From CAYMGQ01 sp964390055 (GTDB lineage Bacteria > Bacillota > Clostridia > Peptostreptococcales > Natronincolaceae): a stretch of 64,000 bases of DNA. Position numbers and translations under genes: made by a program. The stretch lies in NCBI GenBank assembly GCA_964390055.1, contig CAYMGQ010000008.1, forward strand, positions 54,647 through 118,646, in the 5' to 3' direction. Each line of letters starts with the position of its first letter. The first letter of the stretch is position 1. Below, one piece after another: positions 1 through 9,148 of the stretch. The notes below the pieces were generated by a model. That model was not told the origin of the DNA, searched no databases, and saw only the letters and a program-made list of their open reading frames with translations.

Positions 1-242
1 TAGCCCCGACTCGGGTCCAGACGGTAGGTCATAACTATCCCCAAGCTGGAAAGCAAAGATATAATTAAAAACAAATATGTGTCCCCCATATTCCCCTTAA
101 GCAAAACAATATAGGCAACAATAATAAGCAGGGTTAATACAGCCCCAACACCTAAAATAACGGGATCCCTAGGCTGGCCCATAAAATATAGCAGGCCAAA
201 AAGAATGCTATTAATCCCCACCAGGATTCCTATAGGTCTCAT
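1..242 (-). CDS. FtsW/RodA/SpoVE family protein, N-terminal part (gene cut by window edge)
   Basis: About 80 residues are visible, starting with MRPIGILVGINS and reading off the left edge without a stop. They contain three hydrophobic segments and the stretch SSLGIVMTYRLDP, which matches the first loop of the FtsW/RodA/SpoVE lipid II polymerase family. The ATG lies directly after the stop of the FHA gene (TAAATG), so the two are probably translated together. An FHA protein followed by an FtsW-type gene and usually a class B penicillin-binding protein is a common arrangement in Firmicutes. This makes a peptidoglycan glycosyltransferase role in the membrane likely. Which paralogue it is cannot be decided from the fragment. 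Confidence 0.72.
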   Translation of the reverse strand, partial: MRPIGILVGINSILFGLLYFMGQPRDPVILGVGAVLTLLIIVAYIVLLKGNMGDTYLFLIISLLSSLGIVMTYRLDPSRG

Positions 243-683
243 TTAATCCACCTCTTTTACAAACAAAAATTCCACCTGGCCCAGGCCAATCCGGTCACCA
301 GTTTTTAGTTTGGCAACATCCTGAATTTCCTCACCATTTAAAAAAGTACCATTGGCACTTCCTAAATCCTCCAAAAAATACTCCCCCTCATCCATGCTTA
401 TCTGAGCATGCTTGGATGATAAGAACCTGTCCACAATTTGAATATCGTTTTCCCTTTTCCTACCAATGGTCATAAGGTCCCCCAAATCATAAAATTCCTC
501 AACCTCAAAATCTAAACTTTCCTTACGGTTGATAAGTTTTAAATAGGGACCATCAAACTTGTTTTTGTGCATTTCATTTATATGCCTCACATCCAAATAA
601 ATCAACCTAATAATATGGTATATAAAATAGTAGATAAGGCCGATAAACAAATAGCGAATTGTCCAAGATAGTACTCGGAACAT
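243..683 (-). CDS. FHA domain protein with N-terminal membrane segment
   Basis: 146 residues. Residues 5-28 form one transmembrane helix, followed by a short basic linker. Residues about 68-144 form a forkhead-associated domain with the usual landmarks: TIGRKREND (GR motif), LSSKHAQI (SxxH), and GSANGTFLNGEEI (NGT). FHA domains bind phosphothreonine peptides, normally produced by PknB-type kinases. A membrane-tethered copy beside FtsW suggests coupling of cell-wall synthesis to kinase signalling. I chose the ATG at 683 because AGGTGA sits six bases upstream; a TTG codon directly before it is less well placed. The stop touches the start codon of the next gene. Confidence 0.85.
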   Translation of the reverse strand: MFRVLSWTIRYLFIGLIYYFIYHIIRLIYLDVRHINEMHKNKFDGPYLKLINRKESLDFEVEEFYDLGDLMTIGRKRENDIQIVDRFLSSKHAQISMDEGEYFLEDLGSANGTFLNGEEIQDVAKLKTGDRIGLGQVEFLFVKEVD

Positions 684-770
684 CAATAATCACCTACAAA
701 TATATTTATTTTCCTAGCCTATATTTCTTTATTTTATTGTATACCAAAGCCATAGCAAATAATAGCCCCA

Positions 771-1508
771 TCAAAACTTTTTGGATATTATCATGCCCAT
801 AATAAAACCTAATAGTGCAAGAATTGTAGACATACGACCCCCATAAATATCCTTGCCCTTGGGTATAAGCTCACCCAGGCTTATATACAACATTGTTCCC
901 CCAGCAAAGGCCAAGCATATCCCTATAAGTTCATAGGCATAATGACCTATCAAAGCCCCCACCAGGGCCCCCATTCCCATGGGTACTCCGGCTAGTAGGG
1001 TCCATAGGAAGGCCTTTCCACTTGAATATCCCCCCGCCCCCAGGGGAGCTACCATAGCTATCCCTTCAGGCATATTATGGAGGCCAATAACAATGGCCAG
1101 GCCTAGGCCAAGCCTAGTCTGGGCCGCAAAACCCGAGCCAATAGCCAAGCCTTCCGGAAAGTTATGCAGGGCAATTCCCACCCCAACTAAAATACCAGTT
1201 TTTATATAGGCCTGTCCTTGACTCCCTCCGCCACCCTGGAGCCTAGTGATTATTATATCTAAATAAGAGGTCAAGAATCCCCCAATAGCCACCCCTAGGG
1301 AAGTCAAGAAGATACCACTGATTAAAAAAGCCTCTGGAATCAGTTCAAAGGTTACAACTGCTATCATCAAGCCACTAGAAAGCCCCAAAGCCCCACTTAA
1401 AAACCTCTTCTTGGGCCTTTTAATTATAAAGGCCAAGGCTCCTCCAGCCCCCGTCCCTATTATTCCCGTAGCCAAGCCAACTATAGTAGTCCTTAATAAA
1501 TTATTCAT
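771..1508 (-). CDS. ZIP family divalent metal transporter
   Basis: 245 residues, eight hydrophobic segments. Two metal-binding helices carry the ZIP signatures HNFPEGLAIG and GLHNMPEGIAM. A loop rich in Gly (near residues 90-98) stands where eukaryotic ZIPs have the variable His loop, here without histidines. The family moves zinc, iron or manganese into the cytoplasm; metal specificity cannot be read from the sequence. The start is preceded by GGGGGGAAAA. It lies alone between the prfA terminator and the FHA gene, in the same direction. Confidence 0.9.
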   Translation of the reverse strand: MNNLLRTTIVGLATGIIGTGAGGALAFIIKRPKKRFLSGALGLSSGLMIAVVTFELIPEAFLISGIFLTSLGVAIGGFLTSYLDIIITRLQGGGGSQGQAYIKTGILVGVGIALHNFPEGLAIGSGFAAQTRLGLGLAIVIGLHNMPEGIAMVAPLGAGGYSSGKAFLWTLLAGVPMGMGALVGALIGHYAYELIGICLAFAGGTMLYISLGELIPKGKDIYGGRMSTILALLGFIMGMIISKKF

Positions 1509-1570
1509 TTTTTCCCCCCTGACTACTACATATATATTCCAACCTAGGGGGAATTATAGCTAGACAGAAT

Positions 1571-1599
1571 AAAAACTGATGAAAGTCCTCCCCCATCAG
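1571..1599 (-). terminator. Intrinsic terminator after prfA
   Basis: On the minus strand CTGATG and CATCAG flank a 12-base loop, followed by TTTTTA. It lies 43 bases past the prfA stop and closes the DUF1385-prmC-prfA transcript. Confidence 0.65.
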
Positions 1600-1641
1600 C
1601 TTTATCATATAAAATTTATGGCTAGTTAACTAGGATAAGCC

Positions 1642-2715
1642 CTAAGCCCCTATGTTTTTTAGGTTTTCTGCCTGCTCACGAGTTATTAGGGCATCAACCA
1701 TCTCTGTAATATCCCCATCAAGAAAGCTATCCAATTGATATAGGGTTAGGTTAATCCTATGGTCCGTAACCCTCCCCTGGGGAAAATTATATGTCCTAAT
1801 ACGTTCACTACGGTCTCCCGATCCTATCTGGCTCCTCCTATCCGCTGCAATTTCATCCTCCTGGTCCTGGATTAATTGGTCTAGTAATCTAGCCCTTAAG
1901 ACCTTCATTGCCTTCTCCCTATTCTTAATCTGGGATTTTTCATCCTGGCAGGAAACCACTATTCCAGTTGGCAAATGAGTAATCCTAACAGCGGAATCTG
2001 TCATATTAACGTGTTGTCCACCAGCACCACTTGACCTATAAGTATCTATCCGTAATTCATTATTATTAATCTCTAGCTCAACCTCATCGGCCTCTGGTAA
2101 GACTGCCACAGTAGCCGCAGAGGTATGGATCCTACCCCCAGATTCTGTAGTAGGAATCCTCTGAACCCTATGGGCCCCACTCTCATATTTTAGCCTAGAA
2201 TAGGCCCCCTTACCACGAATCATAAAGATAACTTCCTTATAACCCCCCACACCAATCTCATTTAAGTCTAGCATCTCTATCTTCCAACCCTGTCTTTCTG
2301 CATAACGGGTATACATCCTAAACAAATCAGCTGAAAAAAGGGCCGCCTCATCCCCCCCTGTTCCAGCACGAATCTCAACTATTACATTCTTTTCATCATT
2401 GGGGTCCTTGGGTAGGAGGAGGACCTTTAATTCCTCCCTTAGAGAATTAGATTTTTCATCTAATTCATCCACCTCCATTTTTGCCATCTCCCTTAGCTCC
2501 TCGTCAATAGCCTTATCCAGAAACATTTCCCTAGTTTCTTCCAGCGAAGTCATTACGTCCCTATATTCCTTATACTTTTCCACTATGGGTTGTAAGTCCG
2601 CATGTTCCTTGACCAACTTCTGCCATAAGTCCTGATTATTAATTACATCCGGATCACTTATTTTAATACTTATATCATCGTATTTTTCCTGTAAAAAATC
2701 CAACCGTTCTAACAT
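1642..2715 (-). CDS. prfA: Peptide chain release factor 1
   Basis: 357 residues, the normal RF1 length. The peptidyl-tRNA hydrolysis motif GGQ is at 232-234 in SSGAGGQHVN. The stop-codon recognition tripeptide region reads RIPTTESGG (PxT at 188-190), typical of RF1, which reads UAA and UAG, and not the SPF of RF2. There is no internal programmed frameshift, again unlike prfB. An RBS GAGGTGATGGG precedes the ATG. prmC, the methyltransferase that modifies the GGQ glutamine, lies just upstream in the same direction, a conserved pairing. Confidence 0.97.
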   Translation of the reverse strand: MLERLDFLQEKYDDISIKISDPDVINNQDLWQKLVKEHADLQPIVEKYKEYRDVMTSLEETREMFLDKAIDEELREMAKMEVDELDEKSNSLREELKVLLLPKDPNDEKNVIVEIRAGTGGDEAALFSADLFRMYTRYAERQGWKIEMLDLNEIGVGGYKEVIFMIRGKGAYSRLKYESGAHRVQRIPTTESGGRIHTSAATVAVLPEADEVELEINNNELRIDTYRSSGAGGQHVNMTDSAVRITHLPTGIVVSCQDEKSQIKNREKAMKVLRARLLDQLIQDQEDEIAADRRSQIGSGDRSERIRTYNFPQGRVTDHRINLTLYQLDSFLDGDITEMVDALITREQAENLKNIGA

Positions 2716-2841
2716 CCCATCACCTCATAGAAATATTTAACCCTGCCCATCTATATAAAGATCCTTTATATTTGTCCCAGTAAAATTATATTATATCAAA
2801 TTTATCATAAAACTGCCATAATTTGAAGGCCCCCACCCCAA

Positions 2842-3717
2842 TTAGCCCAGCCTCCCTATAAGGACCCTATCTAGCCCGGCTAAATCCTTTATTAGGTCTA
2901 TACCCACAAAGTTTGCCCCTTGCAGCAGTTTTTTAACCTGGTCCCCTTGATCATAACCAATCTCTAAGCCTATCCAGCCACCGTCTCCCAGGTATAGGGG
3001 GGCCTCTTTTATAATCCTCCTATAAAAATCCAAGCCATCCCTTCCCCCATCCAAGGCTATTATCGGTTCATAGTCTGCCACCTGCCTATCTAAACCCTTG
3101 ATTATATCCCTGGCTATATAGGGGGGATTAGAGACAATAAAATCAAAGGACCCCTCTAAGTCCAAACCCTTTAGACCTGCAAATAAATCTCCCTGGAGAA
3201 ATTTAGTTCTTTCTGCCACTCCATGCCTTGTAGAGTTTTTTCTGGCCAGCTCCATTGCCTTGGCTGAGATATCCACCCCGTAAACTTGAGCAAAGCTAAT
3301 GTATTTGGCCAAACTAACGGCAATAGCACCACTACCCACACCCATATCCAAGATCCTGACCTTCTGACCAGCAAAATGTTTTTCATAAAGGTCCAAGATT
3401 TTTTCCACCAAAATCTCCGTATCATTCCGAGGAATTAAGACCCCTTCCTCTAGGCAAAATTCTAGCCCCATAAACTCCTTCTTCCCTATTATATATTGTA
3501 TGGGCATAGCTTTTTTCCTTTTTTCAACAGCCTGCCAGAATTTTTTACAAATTTCCCGGGAAATTTCCCTTTCCGGGTATATATGGAGTTTTACCCTGTC
3601 CACCTGGAGTAAATTCGACAAAATTACTTCCGCGTCTAATTTGGGGGTCTCAATACCCCCTTCTTCCAAGTCCCTAGCCCCTAACTTTAAAATTTCTGCC
3701 ACCCTATCCAAAGTCAC
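2842..3717 (-). CDS. prmC: Release factor glutamine methyltransferase PrmC
   Basis: About 291 residues. It has an N-terminal helical domain (1-75), then a Rossmann methyltransferase domain with the SAM motif LDMGVGSGAIAVSLA and the catalytic NPPY motif (IVSNPPYIA), which holds the glutamine of the GGQ loop. It N5-methylates RF1 and RF2. An ATG exists at 3729 but has no ribosome binding site; GGAGGGGAAA just before the GTG at 3717 makes that codon the likelier start. It sits between DUF1385 and prfA in the usual order. Confidence 0.93.
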   Translation of the reverse strand: MTLDRVAEILKLGARDLEEGGIETPKLDAEVILSNLLQVDRVKLHIYPEREISREICKKFWQAVEKRKKAMPIQYIIGKKEFMGLEFCLEEGVLIPRNDTEILVEKILDLYEKHFAGQKVRILDMGVGSGAIAVSLAKYISFAQVYGVDISAKAMELARKNSTRHGVAERTKFLQGDLFAGLKGLDLEGSFDFIVSNPPYIARDIIKGLDRQVADYEPIIALDGGRDGLDFYRRIIKEAPLYLGDGGWIGLEIGYDQGDQVKKLLQGANFVGIDLIKDLAGLDRVLIGRLG

Positions 3718-3770
3718 TTTCCCCTCCATAACAAAGAAAAATAAAACCCTTGCTTGCCAAGGGCTTTAAC

Positions 3771-4706
3771 CTACCATCTGCTTTCTTCTTCGTCCTCAAC
3801 TAATACATTTTTCAATGCCTCAAGGGCTACTTCCAACTGACCATCATCAGGTTCTGAAGTAGTGAGTTTTTGCATCATAAGCCCTGGATAGTTGATTATT
3901 TTCATTAAGGCACTATCACTCCTGCCCCCCAGTTTAATAATCTCATAAGAAACCCCTGCAACCACCGGCAGGAGGGCCAACCTTGTAATTACCCTAAGCA
4001 TGGGGTTTGGCCAGCCAACCATGGAGAACATTATCATACTTACCATCATAACAATAAAGAGAAAACTGGTCCCACATCTGGGATGTAGGGTAGGATATTT
4101 TCTAGCATTAGCAACAGTTAAGTCCTCACCATGCTCATAGCAAAATATGGCCTTATGCTCCGCCCCATGGTACTGGAATACACGATTTATTTCCTCTATT
4201 CGAGATATTAGTAGGATATAAGCTACAAACATTAGCAACCTTAAAGTCCCCTCAATCAAATTCAATATAATATTTTTCTCTGTATAGGTCCGTAGAAAAT
4301 TAACTACAAAGGTAGGACCTATTATAAAAACTCCAACAGATAAAAGTATGGCTGTTATGACAGATAGATATAAGAGTACATCATCTGCCCTATTCTTAAA
4401 GATTTTTTCCATAAAGTTTTGGAATTTATCCTCTTCCTCATCTTCCAAGCCCTCATCAGCAACTTCCGCCGAATATGTCAGAGCCCTCATGCCAATAATC
4501 ATGGAATCTATCAGGGCTATCCCACCCCTCAAAATAGGCACTTTATCTAAATGGTATTTTCTTGCCCAGCCATCAATCCCCTGGGTCTTAACCCTTAATT
4601 CTTGGTCTGCCTGCCTTACTACAATAGATATTTCCCTAGGGCCCCGCATCATAACACCCTCAATCAATGCCTGCCCTCCTATACTAGTACGTCTAACTTC
4701 CTCCAT
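3771..4706 (-). CDS. DUF1385 family membrane protein (YqhQ-like)
   Basis: 311 residues. It begins with the family signature SIGGQALIEGVMMRGP, followed by a soluble segment, then two hydrophobic segments (about 118-140 and 155-175), the conserved block YHGAEHKAIFCYEHGEDL, the HPRCGTSFLF motif and a final membrane pair. DUF1385 proteins are common in Firmicutes next to prmC and prfA, as here. Their molecular function is not established. The conserved His and Cys residues hint at metal binding, which is inference. Confidence 0.88.
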   Translation of the reverse strand: MEEVRRTSIGGQALIEGVMMRGPREISIVVRQADQELRVKTQGIDGWARKYHLDKVPILRGGIALIDSMIIGMRALTYSAEVADEGLEDEEEDKFQNFMEKIFKNRADDVLLYLSVITAILLSVGVFIIGPTFVVNFLRTYTEKNIILNLIEGTLRLLMFVAYILLISRIEEINRVFQYHGAEHKAIFCYEHGEDLTVANARKYPTLHPRCGTSFLFIVMMVSMIMFSMVGWPNPMLRVITRLALLPVVAGVSYEIIKLGGRSDSALMKIINYPGLMMQKLTTSEPDDGQLEVALEALKNVLVEDEEESRW

Positions 4707-4777
4707 AACTCTTTAATTCCTTTCTAAATTAAAATGACTACTCCTATATTATATACCATCCTTTTATTATTTACTAA

Positions 4778-4806
4778 CAAAAAAAAGGTGGTTATTAATA
4801 ACCACC
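4778..4806 (-). terminator. Intrinsic terminator after the exported protein gene
   Basis: A perfect 20-bp palindrome (4787-4806, GGTGGTTATT and its complement) is followed on the minus strand by nine T. It overlaps the last codons of the gene, whose stop is at 4795. Confidence 0.85.
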
Positions 4807-5160
4807 CCTCCTTGCCCCCATGCTCCTGGCTAGACCCAGTCCCCTGCCATGTCTCCCGTGTCCCGGCCCCCTTCTTAAGCCATAATTGCCACAGCAAGGG
4901 CCAAAAAATTCCTCATTTGTAAAATCATTTTCCCTATAATATTCCTCCATATAATCCATCCTATCCCGCCAGGCCTTTGCCTCTCCATCATTTATTGCTC
5001 CAGCATCCAAGGCTTCCTCCACCCTGGCCCTTCTCCATACCATCATGTCATTGAACCATTGGGGTAGTTCATTAACACTGTCAGCATAAGCTACTAACCC
5101 TAAAGTTAACACTAAAGTCAAGACCATAAGAAATAATATAGTTTTTTTCATTTTCTTCAT
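4795..5160 (-). CDS. Small exported protein, Gly/Arg/His-rich tail
   Basis: 121 residues. A basic start (MKKMKK) is followed by a hydrophobic stretch and a plausible signal peptidase site near VAYADS (residues 24-28), so the product is probably secreted. The middle is acidic and aromatic with WFNDMM and WRDRMDYMEEYY, and the end is rich in Gly, Arg and His (GPGHGRHGRGLG). A CC pair occurs at GPCCGNYG. I do not recognise a characterised family; short secreted proteins of this composition are found in clostridia. It may bind metals or anionic surfaces, which is only a guess from composition. It has its own terminator. A second ATG (5151) with better spacing to AAGGAAAGG is also possible. Confidence 0.6.
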   Translation of the reverse strand: MKKMKKTILFLMVLTLVLTLGLVAYADSVNELPQWFNDMMVWRRARVEEALDAGAINDGEAKAWRDRMDYMEEYYRENDFTNEEFFGPCCGNYGLRRGPGHGRHGRGLGLARSMGARRGGY

Positions 5161-5248
5161 CCTTTCCTTTATTTTCTATCTTTATATTAGCAAAGGATTA
5201 TGAAGAGATTATGAAGATTTGTTTTTTTCGCCTTTATTTTTTTCCTCT

Positions 5249-6529
5249 TTATTCATCTAACATAATTTTCAAGACCTCTATATCCGTTTCCTTCATCCCC
5301 TCCCGCCCTAACCTACTAACAGCGGAAATAGTATTTTCAACCGTTCCCTTGACAATCCCCGAATCCTCTTCAAAGGCGGTATCCTTCATGGCAAGGAAAT
5401 GTGCCATTATAGCAGCATCTAAACTAGAGGCTATCTTGGCCGCACAGGAGGCCTTGGCCCCATCACATACAATCCCTGCAACATTGGCCAAGGTATTGAC
5501 AATGGTTTTTTCAATCTGGTCTAAACTTCCACCTTCTAAATAGGTAATTCCTGTCCCACTACCGCAGGCAGCACTAACAGCCCCACAATAGGCAGACAGG
5601 CGACCTATTCCTGTTTTTTGGTGGATGGTTATAAGGTTGGCCAATACTAGGGCCCTGTACATTTTTTCCCTGTCAATCCCCTTCTCCTGGGCATATATTA
5701 TTACCGGCAATGATGTGGCAATACCCTGGTTACCACTACCTGAATTGGTCACAACCGGCAGGCCACACCCATCCATCCGGGCATCAGATCCGGCAGCAGC
5801 ATATGCCCTAACCTTAGTCAGTATATTATCCCCATAACATTCCAAAAGCATTTTTCCAATATTGACCCCATAGTTTTTCTTTAAACCTTCCTCAGCAATT
5901 CTTAAATTGTATTCTACCTGCATCTTAAGGAGCTGGTCTACATCTTCAAGGGCTAGAGTATTTGCAAATTCAAAAATATCCCTTACATTTAACAAACTCC
6001 TATCAGCCAAGTCTCCAGGGGTCCTCTCCCCCTCCCCCTCCTTTGAAAATAGGGAGACTCCATTCTTTTCAACCCTTTTAATATTTGTATGACTGTCAAC
6101 CAATTCCACTACTAGCCTATCATCGCCAGCTATAAGTTCTACTATAATATGAAGGTTACCGACTCCCTTTAACATTTGAACCTGGCAAATTTCTTGATCC
6201 AATAGATCCTTTACCCTGCCTATATCTTCCTTTGTAGCCCCCTCCAGTACTTCCATTCCCTTAGAGGCATCCCCAGCCACAACACCCATCAGCACACTAG
6301 CCTCAATCCCCTTTAAATATCCCGTATTGGGCACAATAACCGATTTTGTGTTTTTTATAATATTCCCACTGCATTTTACAATTATTCTATCGGGGAATCT
6401 CTCAAGATGTTCCCTTGCCTTAGCACCCGCATATGCAATAGCAATAGGCTCGGTACAACCAAGGGCCGGCAAAAGTTCTTCCTCTAATATCTTTAAATAA
6501 GTATTATATTTATCCCTATCTAAAGCCAC
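5249..6529 (-). CDS. CyuA-like L-cysteine desulfidase family protein (UPF0597)
   Basis: About 426 residues. It starts near ILEEELLPALGCTEPIA, the signature of the UPF0597/serine dehydratase alpha-like family, and carries further conserved blocks GSGNQGIATSLP and YCGAVSAACGSGTGI, with cysteines suited to an oxygen-sensitive iron-sulfur cluster. Characterised relatives degrade L-cysteine to pyruvate, ammonia and sulfide. The GTG at 6529 is chosen because GGGAGGG lies six bases upstream; an upstream in-frame ATG would add 22 residues unlike the family. It interrupts the otherwise conserved tdk-DUF1385 neighbourhood. Confidence 0.82.
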   Translation of the reverse strand: MALDRDKYNTYLKILEEELLPALGCTEPIAIAYAGAKAREHLERFPDRIIVKCSGNIIKNTKSVIVPNTGYLKGIEASVLMGVVAGDASKGMEVLEGATKEDIGRVKDLLDQEICQVQMLKGVGNLHIIVELIAGDDRLVVELVDSHTNIKRVEKNGVSLFSKEGEGERTPGDLADRSLLNVRDIFEFANTLALEDVDQLLKMQVEYNLRIAEEGLKKNYGVNIGKMLLECYGDNILTKVRAYAAAGSDARMDGCGLPVVTNSGSGNQGIATSLPVIIYAQEKGIDREKMYRALVLANLITIHQKTGIGRLSAYCGAVSAACGSGTGITYLEGGSLDQIEKTIVNTLANVAGIVCDGAKASCAAKIASSLDAAIMAHFLAMKDTAFEEDSGIVKGTVENTISAVSRLGREGMKETDIEVLKIMLDE

Positions 6530-6637
6530 TTTAATCCCTCCCTTGAATTTTTCTCTCTTTCCTTGAGTATATATATGTAGCTTTGCTCTTGTCAAGAACT
6601 ATTATTATTTACTCACTATTGCAAAAATTCAAAGGGT

Positions 6638-6667
6638 AAAAAAAATAGGCCCTTAAAAAAGACCTAT
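6638..6667 (-). terminator. Intrinsic terminator after tdk
   Basis: On the minus strand ATAGGTC pairs with GGCCTAT (one G-T pair) and a run of eight T follows. It overlaps the stop region of tdk. Confidence 0.75.
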
Positions 6668-7251
6668 CTTGTAATCTCATGGCATTTCCTACACCTAGCC
6701 TCATAACTTTCCCTAGCCCCCACCTGTATTACCGGGTCATCATAGGGGGCAGGTTTTCCATCGACCAGCCTCTGACTTTTACTAGCAGGCCTCTTACACA
6801 CCATACATATAGCCGTAAGCTTGGTTACATATTCAGCAATTGCCATTAAACTAGGCATGACCCCAAAGGGCTCACCCCGAAAATTCATATCTAGTCCAGA
6901 AACAATTACCCTTTTCCCCATATTAGCTGCTTTTTGACAGACATCCAAAAGGCCATAATCAAAAAATTGGCCTTCATCTATTGCCAGGACATCAAACTTC
7001 TCTCTTTCTATAAAGGTTAATATTTCCTTCTCATCCCTTACAGCTATACAGCCCATTTGCTTACCATTATGGGAAGTAATGCTAGCAAAGGAATACCTTG
7101 CATCAATTGTAGGTTTAAAAACAAGAACCTTCAAGCCTGCAATCCTGGCCCTATTTACCCGCCTAATAAGTTCCTCACTTTTGCCTGCATACATGGGCCC
7201 GACTATTAGCTCAACACTCCCCCATTGACCGTATTCACCGAGTCCAACCAT
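6664..7251 (-). CDS. tdk: Thymidine kinase
   Basis: About 195 residues, type II (TK1-like) thymidine kinase. The P-loop reads GPMYAGKSEELIRR. AIDEGQFF gives the Walker B-like DEGQF motif. A structural zinc is bound by two pairs of cysteines, CMVC and CRKC. It phosphorylates thymidine in the salvage pathway. The ATG at 7251 has GGAG nine bases upstream; ATG 7260 and TTG 7266 are in frame but badly placed relative to that site. Position after rpmE is typical for clostridia. Confidence 0.95.
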   Translation of the reverse strand: MVGLGEYGQWGSVELIVGPMYAGKSEELIRRVNRARIAGLKVLVFKPTIDARYSFASITSHNGKQMGCIAVRDEKEILTFIEREKFDVLAIDEGQFFDYGLLDVCQKAANMGKRVIVSGLDMNFRGEPFGVMPSLMAIAEYVTKLTAICMVCKRPASKSQRLVDGKPAPYDDPVIQVGARESYEARCRKCHEITR

Positions 7252-7291
7252 AAGTCCCATCTCCAAATCCTAAATTTTTAATATAAATCAG

Positions 7292-7327
7292 AAAAAACAA
7301 AGGCTAGAAAGAGTTTTTTCTAACCTT
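7292..7327 (-). terminator. Intrinsic terminator after rpmE
   Basis: On the minus strand AAGGTTAGAAA pairs with TTTCTAGCCTT, one G-T pair, followed by TG and six T. It separates rpmE from tdk. Confidence 0.82.
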
Positions 7328-7352
7328 GATTCCTTTTCATATATTAATAAGA

Positions 7353-7550
7353 TTACATTCCAAATTTTTTTCTAAATCTCTCAACTCGTCCGCCCTTTTC
7401 TGCAGCTTTCTGCCTGCCAGTGTAAAAGGGGTGACATTCTGAACAAATTTCAACTCTAATCTCATCTTTAGTTGATTTTGTTTTAAAGGAGTGTCCGCAA
7501 GCACAAAAAATCTCTACATCGTGAAATTCCGGATGGATACCCTTCTTCAT
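7353..7550 (-). CDS. rpmE: 50S ribosomal protein L31
   Basis: About 65 residues. The zinc-binding form of L31: FCACGHSF supplies the first cysteines and ICSECHPFYTG the CxxC pair. Such a C+ protein can be replaced by a zinc-free paralogue under zinc limitation in other Firmicutes; no paralogue is seen here. The ATG at 7550 is preceded by AGGTG with six bases spacing, better than the GTG nine bases further upstream. It has its own promoter and terminator. Confidence 0.95.
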   Translation of the reverse strand: MKKGIHPEFHDVEIFCACGHSFKTKSTKDEIRVEICSECHPFYTGRQKAAEKGGRVERFRKKFGM

Positions 7551-7658
7551 CCAACTCACCTCTTTCCGTAAAAACTAATTAAAATAATCCTAAATAACTT
7601 CTTGGATTAGTATATAAAAGTTCCAACTTTTATTTTGAAATCAAAATTTAACTCTTAC

Positions 7659-7687
7659 ATTATAGCACATATGCAAACTGCTGACAA
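7659..7687 (-). promoter_or_regulatory. Sigma-A promoter of rpmE
   Basis: On the minus strand TTGTCA (7682-7687), 17-base spacer, TATAAT (7659-7664). It lies just after the rho stop and drives rpmE with a leader of about 100 bases. Confidence 0.8.
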
Positions 7688-7700
7688 GGAAATAAAGTAC

Positions 7701-9038
7701 TTAAATACTTTTCTTTATCATCTCAACAAAATCAATATTTCTCCTAGTTTCCATAAGATTATTGATTATCTTTTCTGTCACATCCTGAATTGGACTATTA
7801 CCCAGAGCCCTTCTTATGCTCCAAATAGCCTCCAACTCTGTTTGACTTAATAGTAGTTCTTCCCTTCTAGTACCAGATCTATTAACATCCACTGCAGGAA
7901 AGATTCTCTTTTCTGATAATTTCCTATCCAGATGCAATTCCATATTTCCTGTACCCTTAAATTCTTCAAAAATTACATCGTCCATCCTACTACCAGTTTC
8001 TATTAAAGCAGTAGCTATAATAGTTAAGCTTCCACCCTCTTCCAGGTTCCTAGCAGCACCAAAGAAGCGTTTTGGCTTGTGCAAGGCTCCAGGATCCAAA
8101 CCCCCGGATAGGGTTCTTCCCGTAGGAGGTATGGTTAAATTATAGGCCCTGGCCAATCTAGTAATACTATCCAGCAGGACCAAAACATCCTTACCATGCT
8201 CTACCAATCTCTGGGCCCGGTTTAATACCATTTCTGCTATCTTAATATGGTTATTAGGCAGCTCATCAAAGGTAGAATAGGCCACCTCTCCCTTAATAGA
8301 CCTTTGCATATCTGTTACTTCTTCGGGTCTTTCATCAATTAAGAGAACAATAATATCTATATCAGGGTAGTTTTTTGCCACACTATTAGCAATTTTTTGT
8401 AGAAGTATGGTTTTGCCCGCCTTTGGGGGTGCCACAATAATACCTCTTTGCCCTTTTCCTACTGGGGCAATTAGGTCAATTAGACGAGTAGATAACTCCT
8501 TTGTATCATTTTCTAAATTAATTCTTTCTCTGGGATAAATAGGGGTAAGATCTTCAAAGTTTGGTCTTCGAACAGCAGTTTCTGGATTTAACCCATTAAC
8601 TTCCTTGACATATAGAAGAGCGTTAAACTTTTCTCCACTTTTTGGGGGCCTGGTTATGCCTGTGATTTTATCCCCCGTCCTCATATCAAACCTTCTAATT
8701 TGTGAGGGTGATATATATATATCATCATCGCTTGATAAGTAATTTTCCCTTCTTAAGAAGCCATATCCATCTTGATGGATTTCCAACACACCTTCGGCAA
8801 TATTTACTTCCTCTCCCTCAGGAATTTCATCAGAAAGGTGTTCAGGCAGTCCATTAGCCAGTCCATTTTCTTCCCTTGCTTCTTTTGCCTTTTCTTCCTT
8901 TTCTAAATCCTTAGATTTTTCTATAATTATATCAATTAAGTCGGCTTTTTTATATTTGGTCCAATTTTTAATCTTGAGGTTTTTAGCCTCTTCCCTAAGC
9001 TCTACAAGTTTCATTTTTTGCAGTTCCGAGCTTATCAA
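7701..9038 (-). CDS. rho: Transcription termination factor Rho
   Basis: About 445 residues. The N-terminal helical Rho_N domain is LVELREEAKNLKI and onward; a charged linker follows, then the cold-shock-like RNA-binding domain (EIHQDGYGFLR) and the RecA-type motor with Walker A APPKAGKT and Walker B VLVLLDS. It is a hexameric RNA helicase that ends transcripts. The TTG at 9038 is the start: GGAGGTGG lies four bases before it, while the upstream in-frame ATG would add a proline/leucine stretch that reads through that ribosome binding site. Confidence 0.96.
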   Translation of the reverse strand: MISSELQKMKLVELREEAKNLKIKNWTKYKKADLIDIIIEKSKDLEKEEKAKEAREENGLANGLPEHLSDEIPEGEEVNIAEGVLEIHQDGYGFLRRENYLSSDDDIYISPSQIRRFDMRTGDKITGITRPPKSGEKFNALLYVKEVNGLNPETAVRRPNFEDLTPIYPRERINLENDTKELSTRLIDLIAPVGKGQRGIIVAPPKAGKTILLQKIANSVAKNYPDIDIIVLLIDERPEEVTDMQRSIKGEVAYSTFDELPNNHIKIAEMVLNRAQRLVEHGKDVLVLLDSITRLARAYNLTIPPTGRTLSGGLDPGALHKPKRFFGAARNLEEGGSLTIIATALIETGSRMDDVIFEEFKGTGNMELHLDRKLSEKRIFPAVDVNRSGTRREELLLSQTELEAIWSIRRALGNSPIQDVTEKIINNLMETRRNIDFVEMIKKSI

Positions 9039-9148
9039 TCTACCACCTCCAAGTAGTATAATTAATGGAGGGGAATTGCCCATAGGCAACTCCTTTCCAA
9101 AAATATATTAATCAAAATCATGCTATCACGTTTTATATTTCCTGTCAA

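Noticed and set aside
1642..2715. RF2 (prfB) instead of RF1
   Set aside because: The tripeptide is PxT, not SPF, and there is no internal frameshift site.
5211..5543. Plus-strand reading frames antisense to CyuA-like, coxL-like, E2 and other genes
   Set aside because: They lack ribosome binding sites, have low-complexity composition and mirror strong minus-strand genes; they are shadows.
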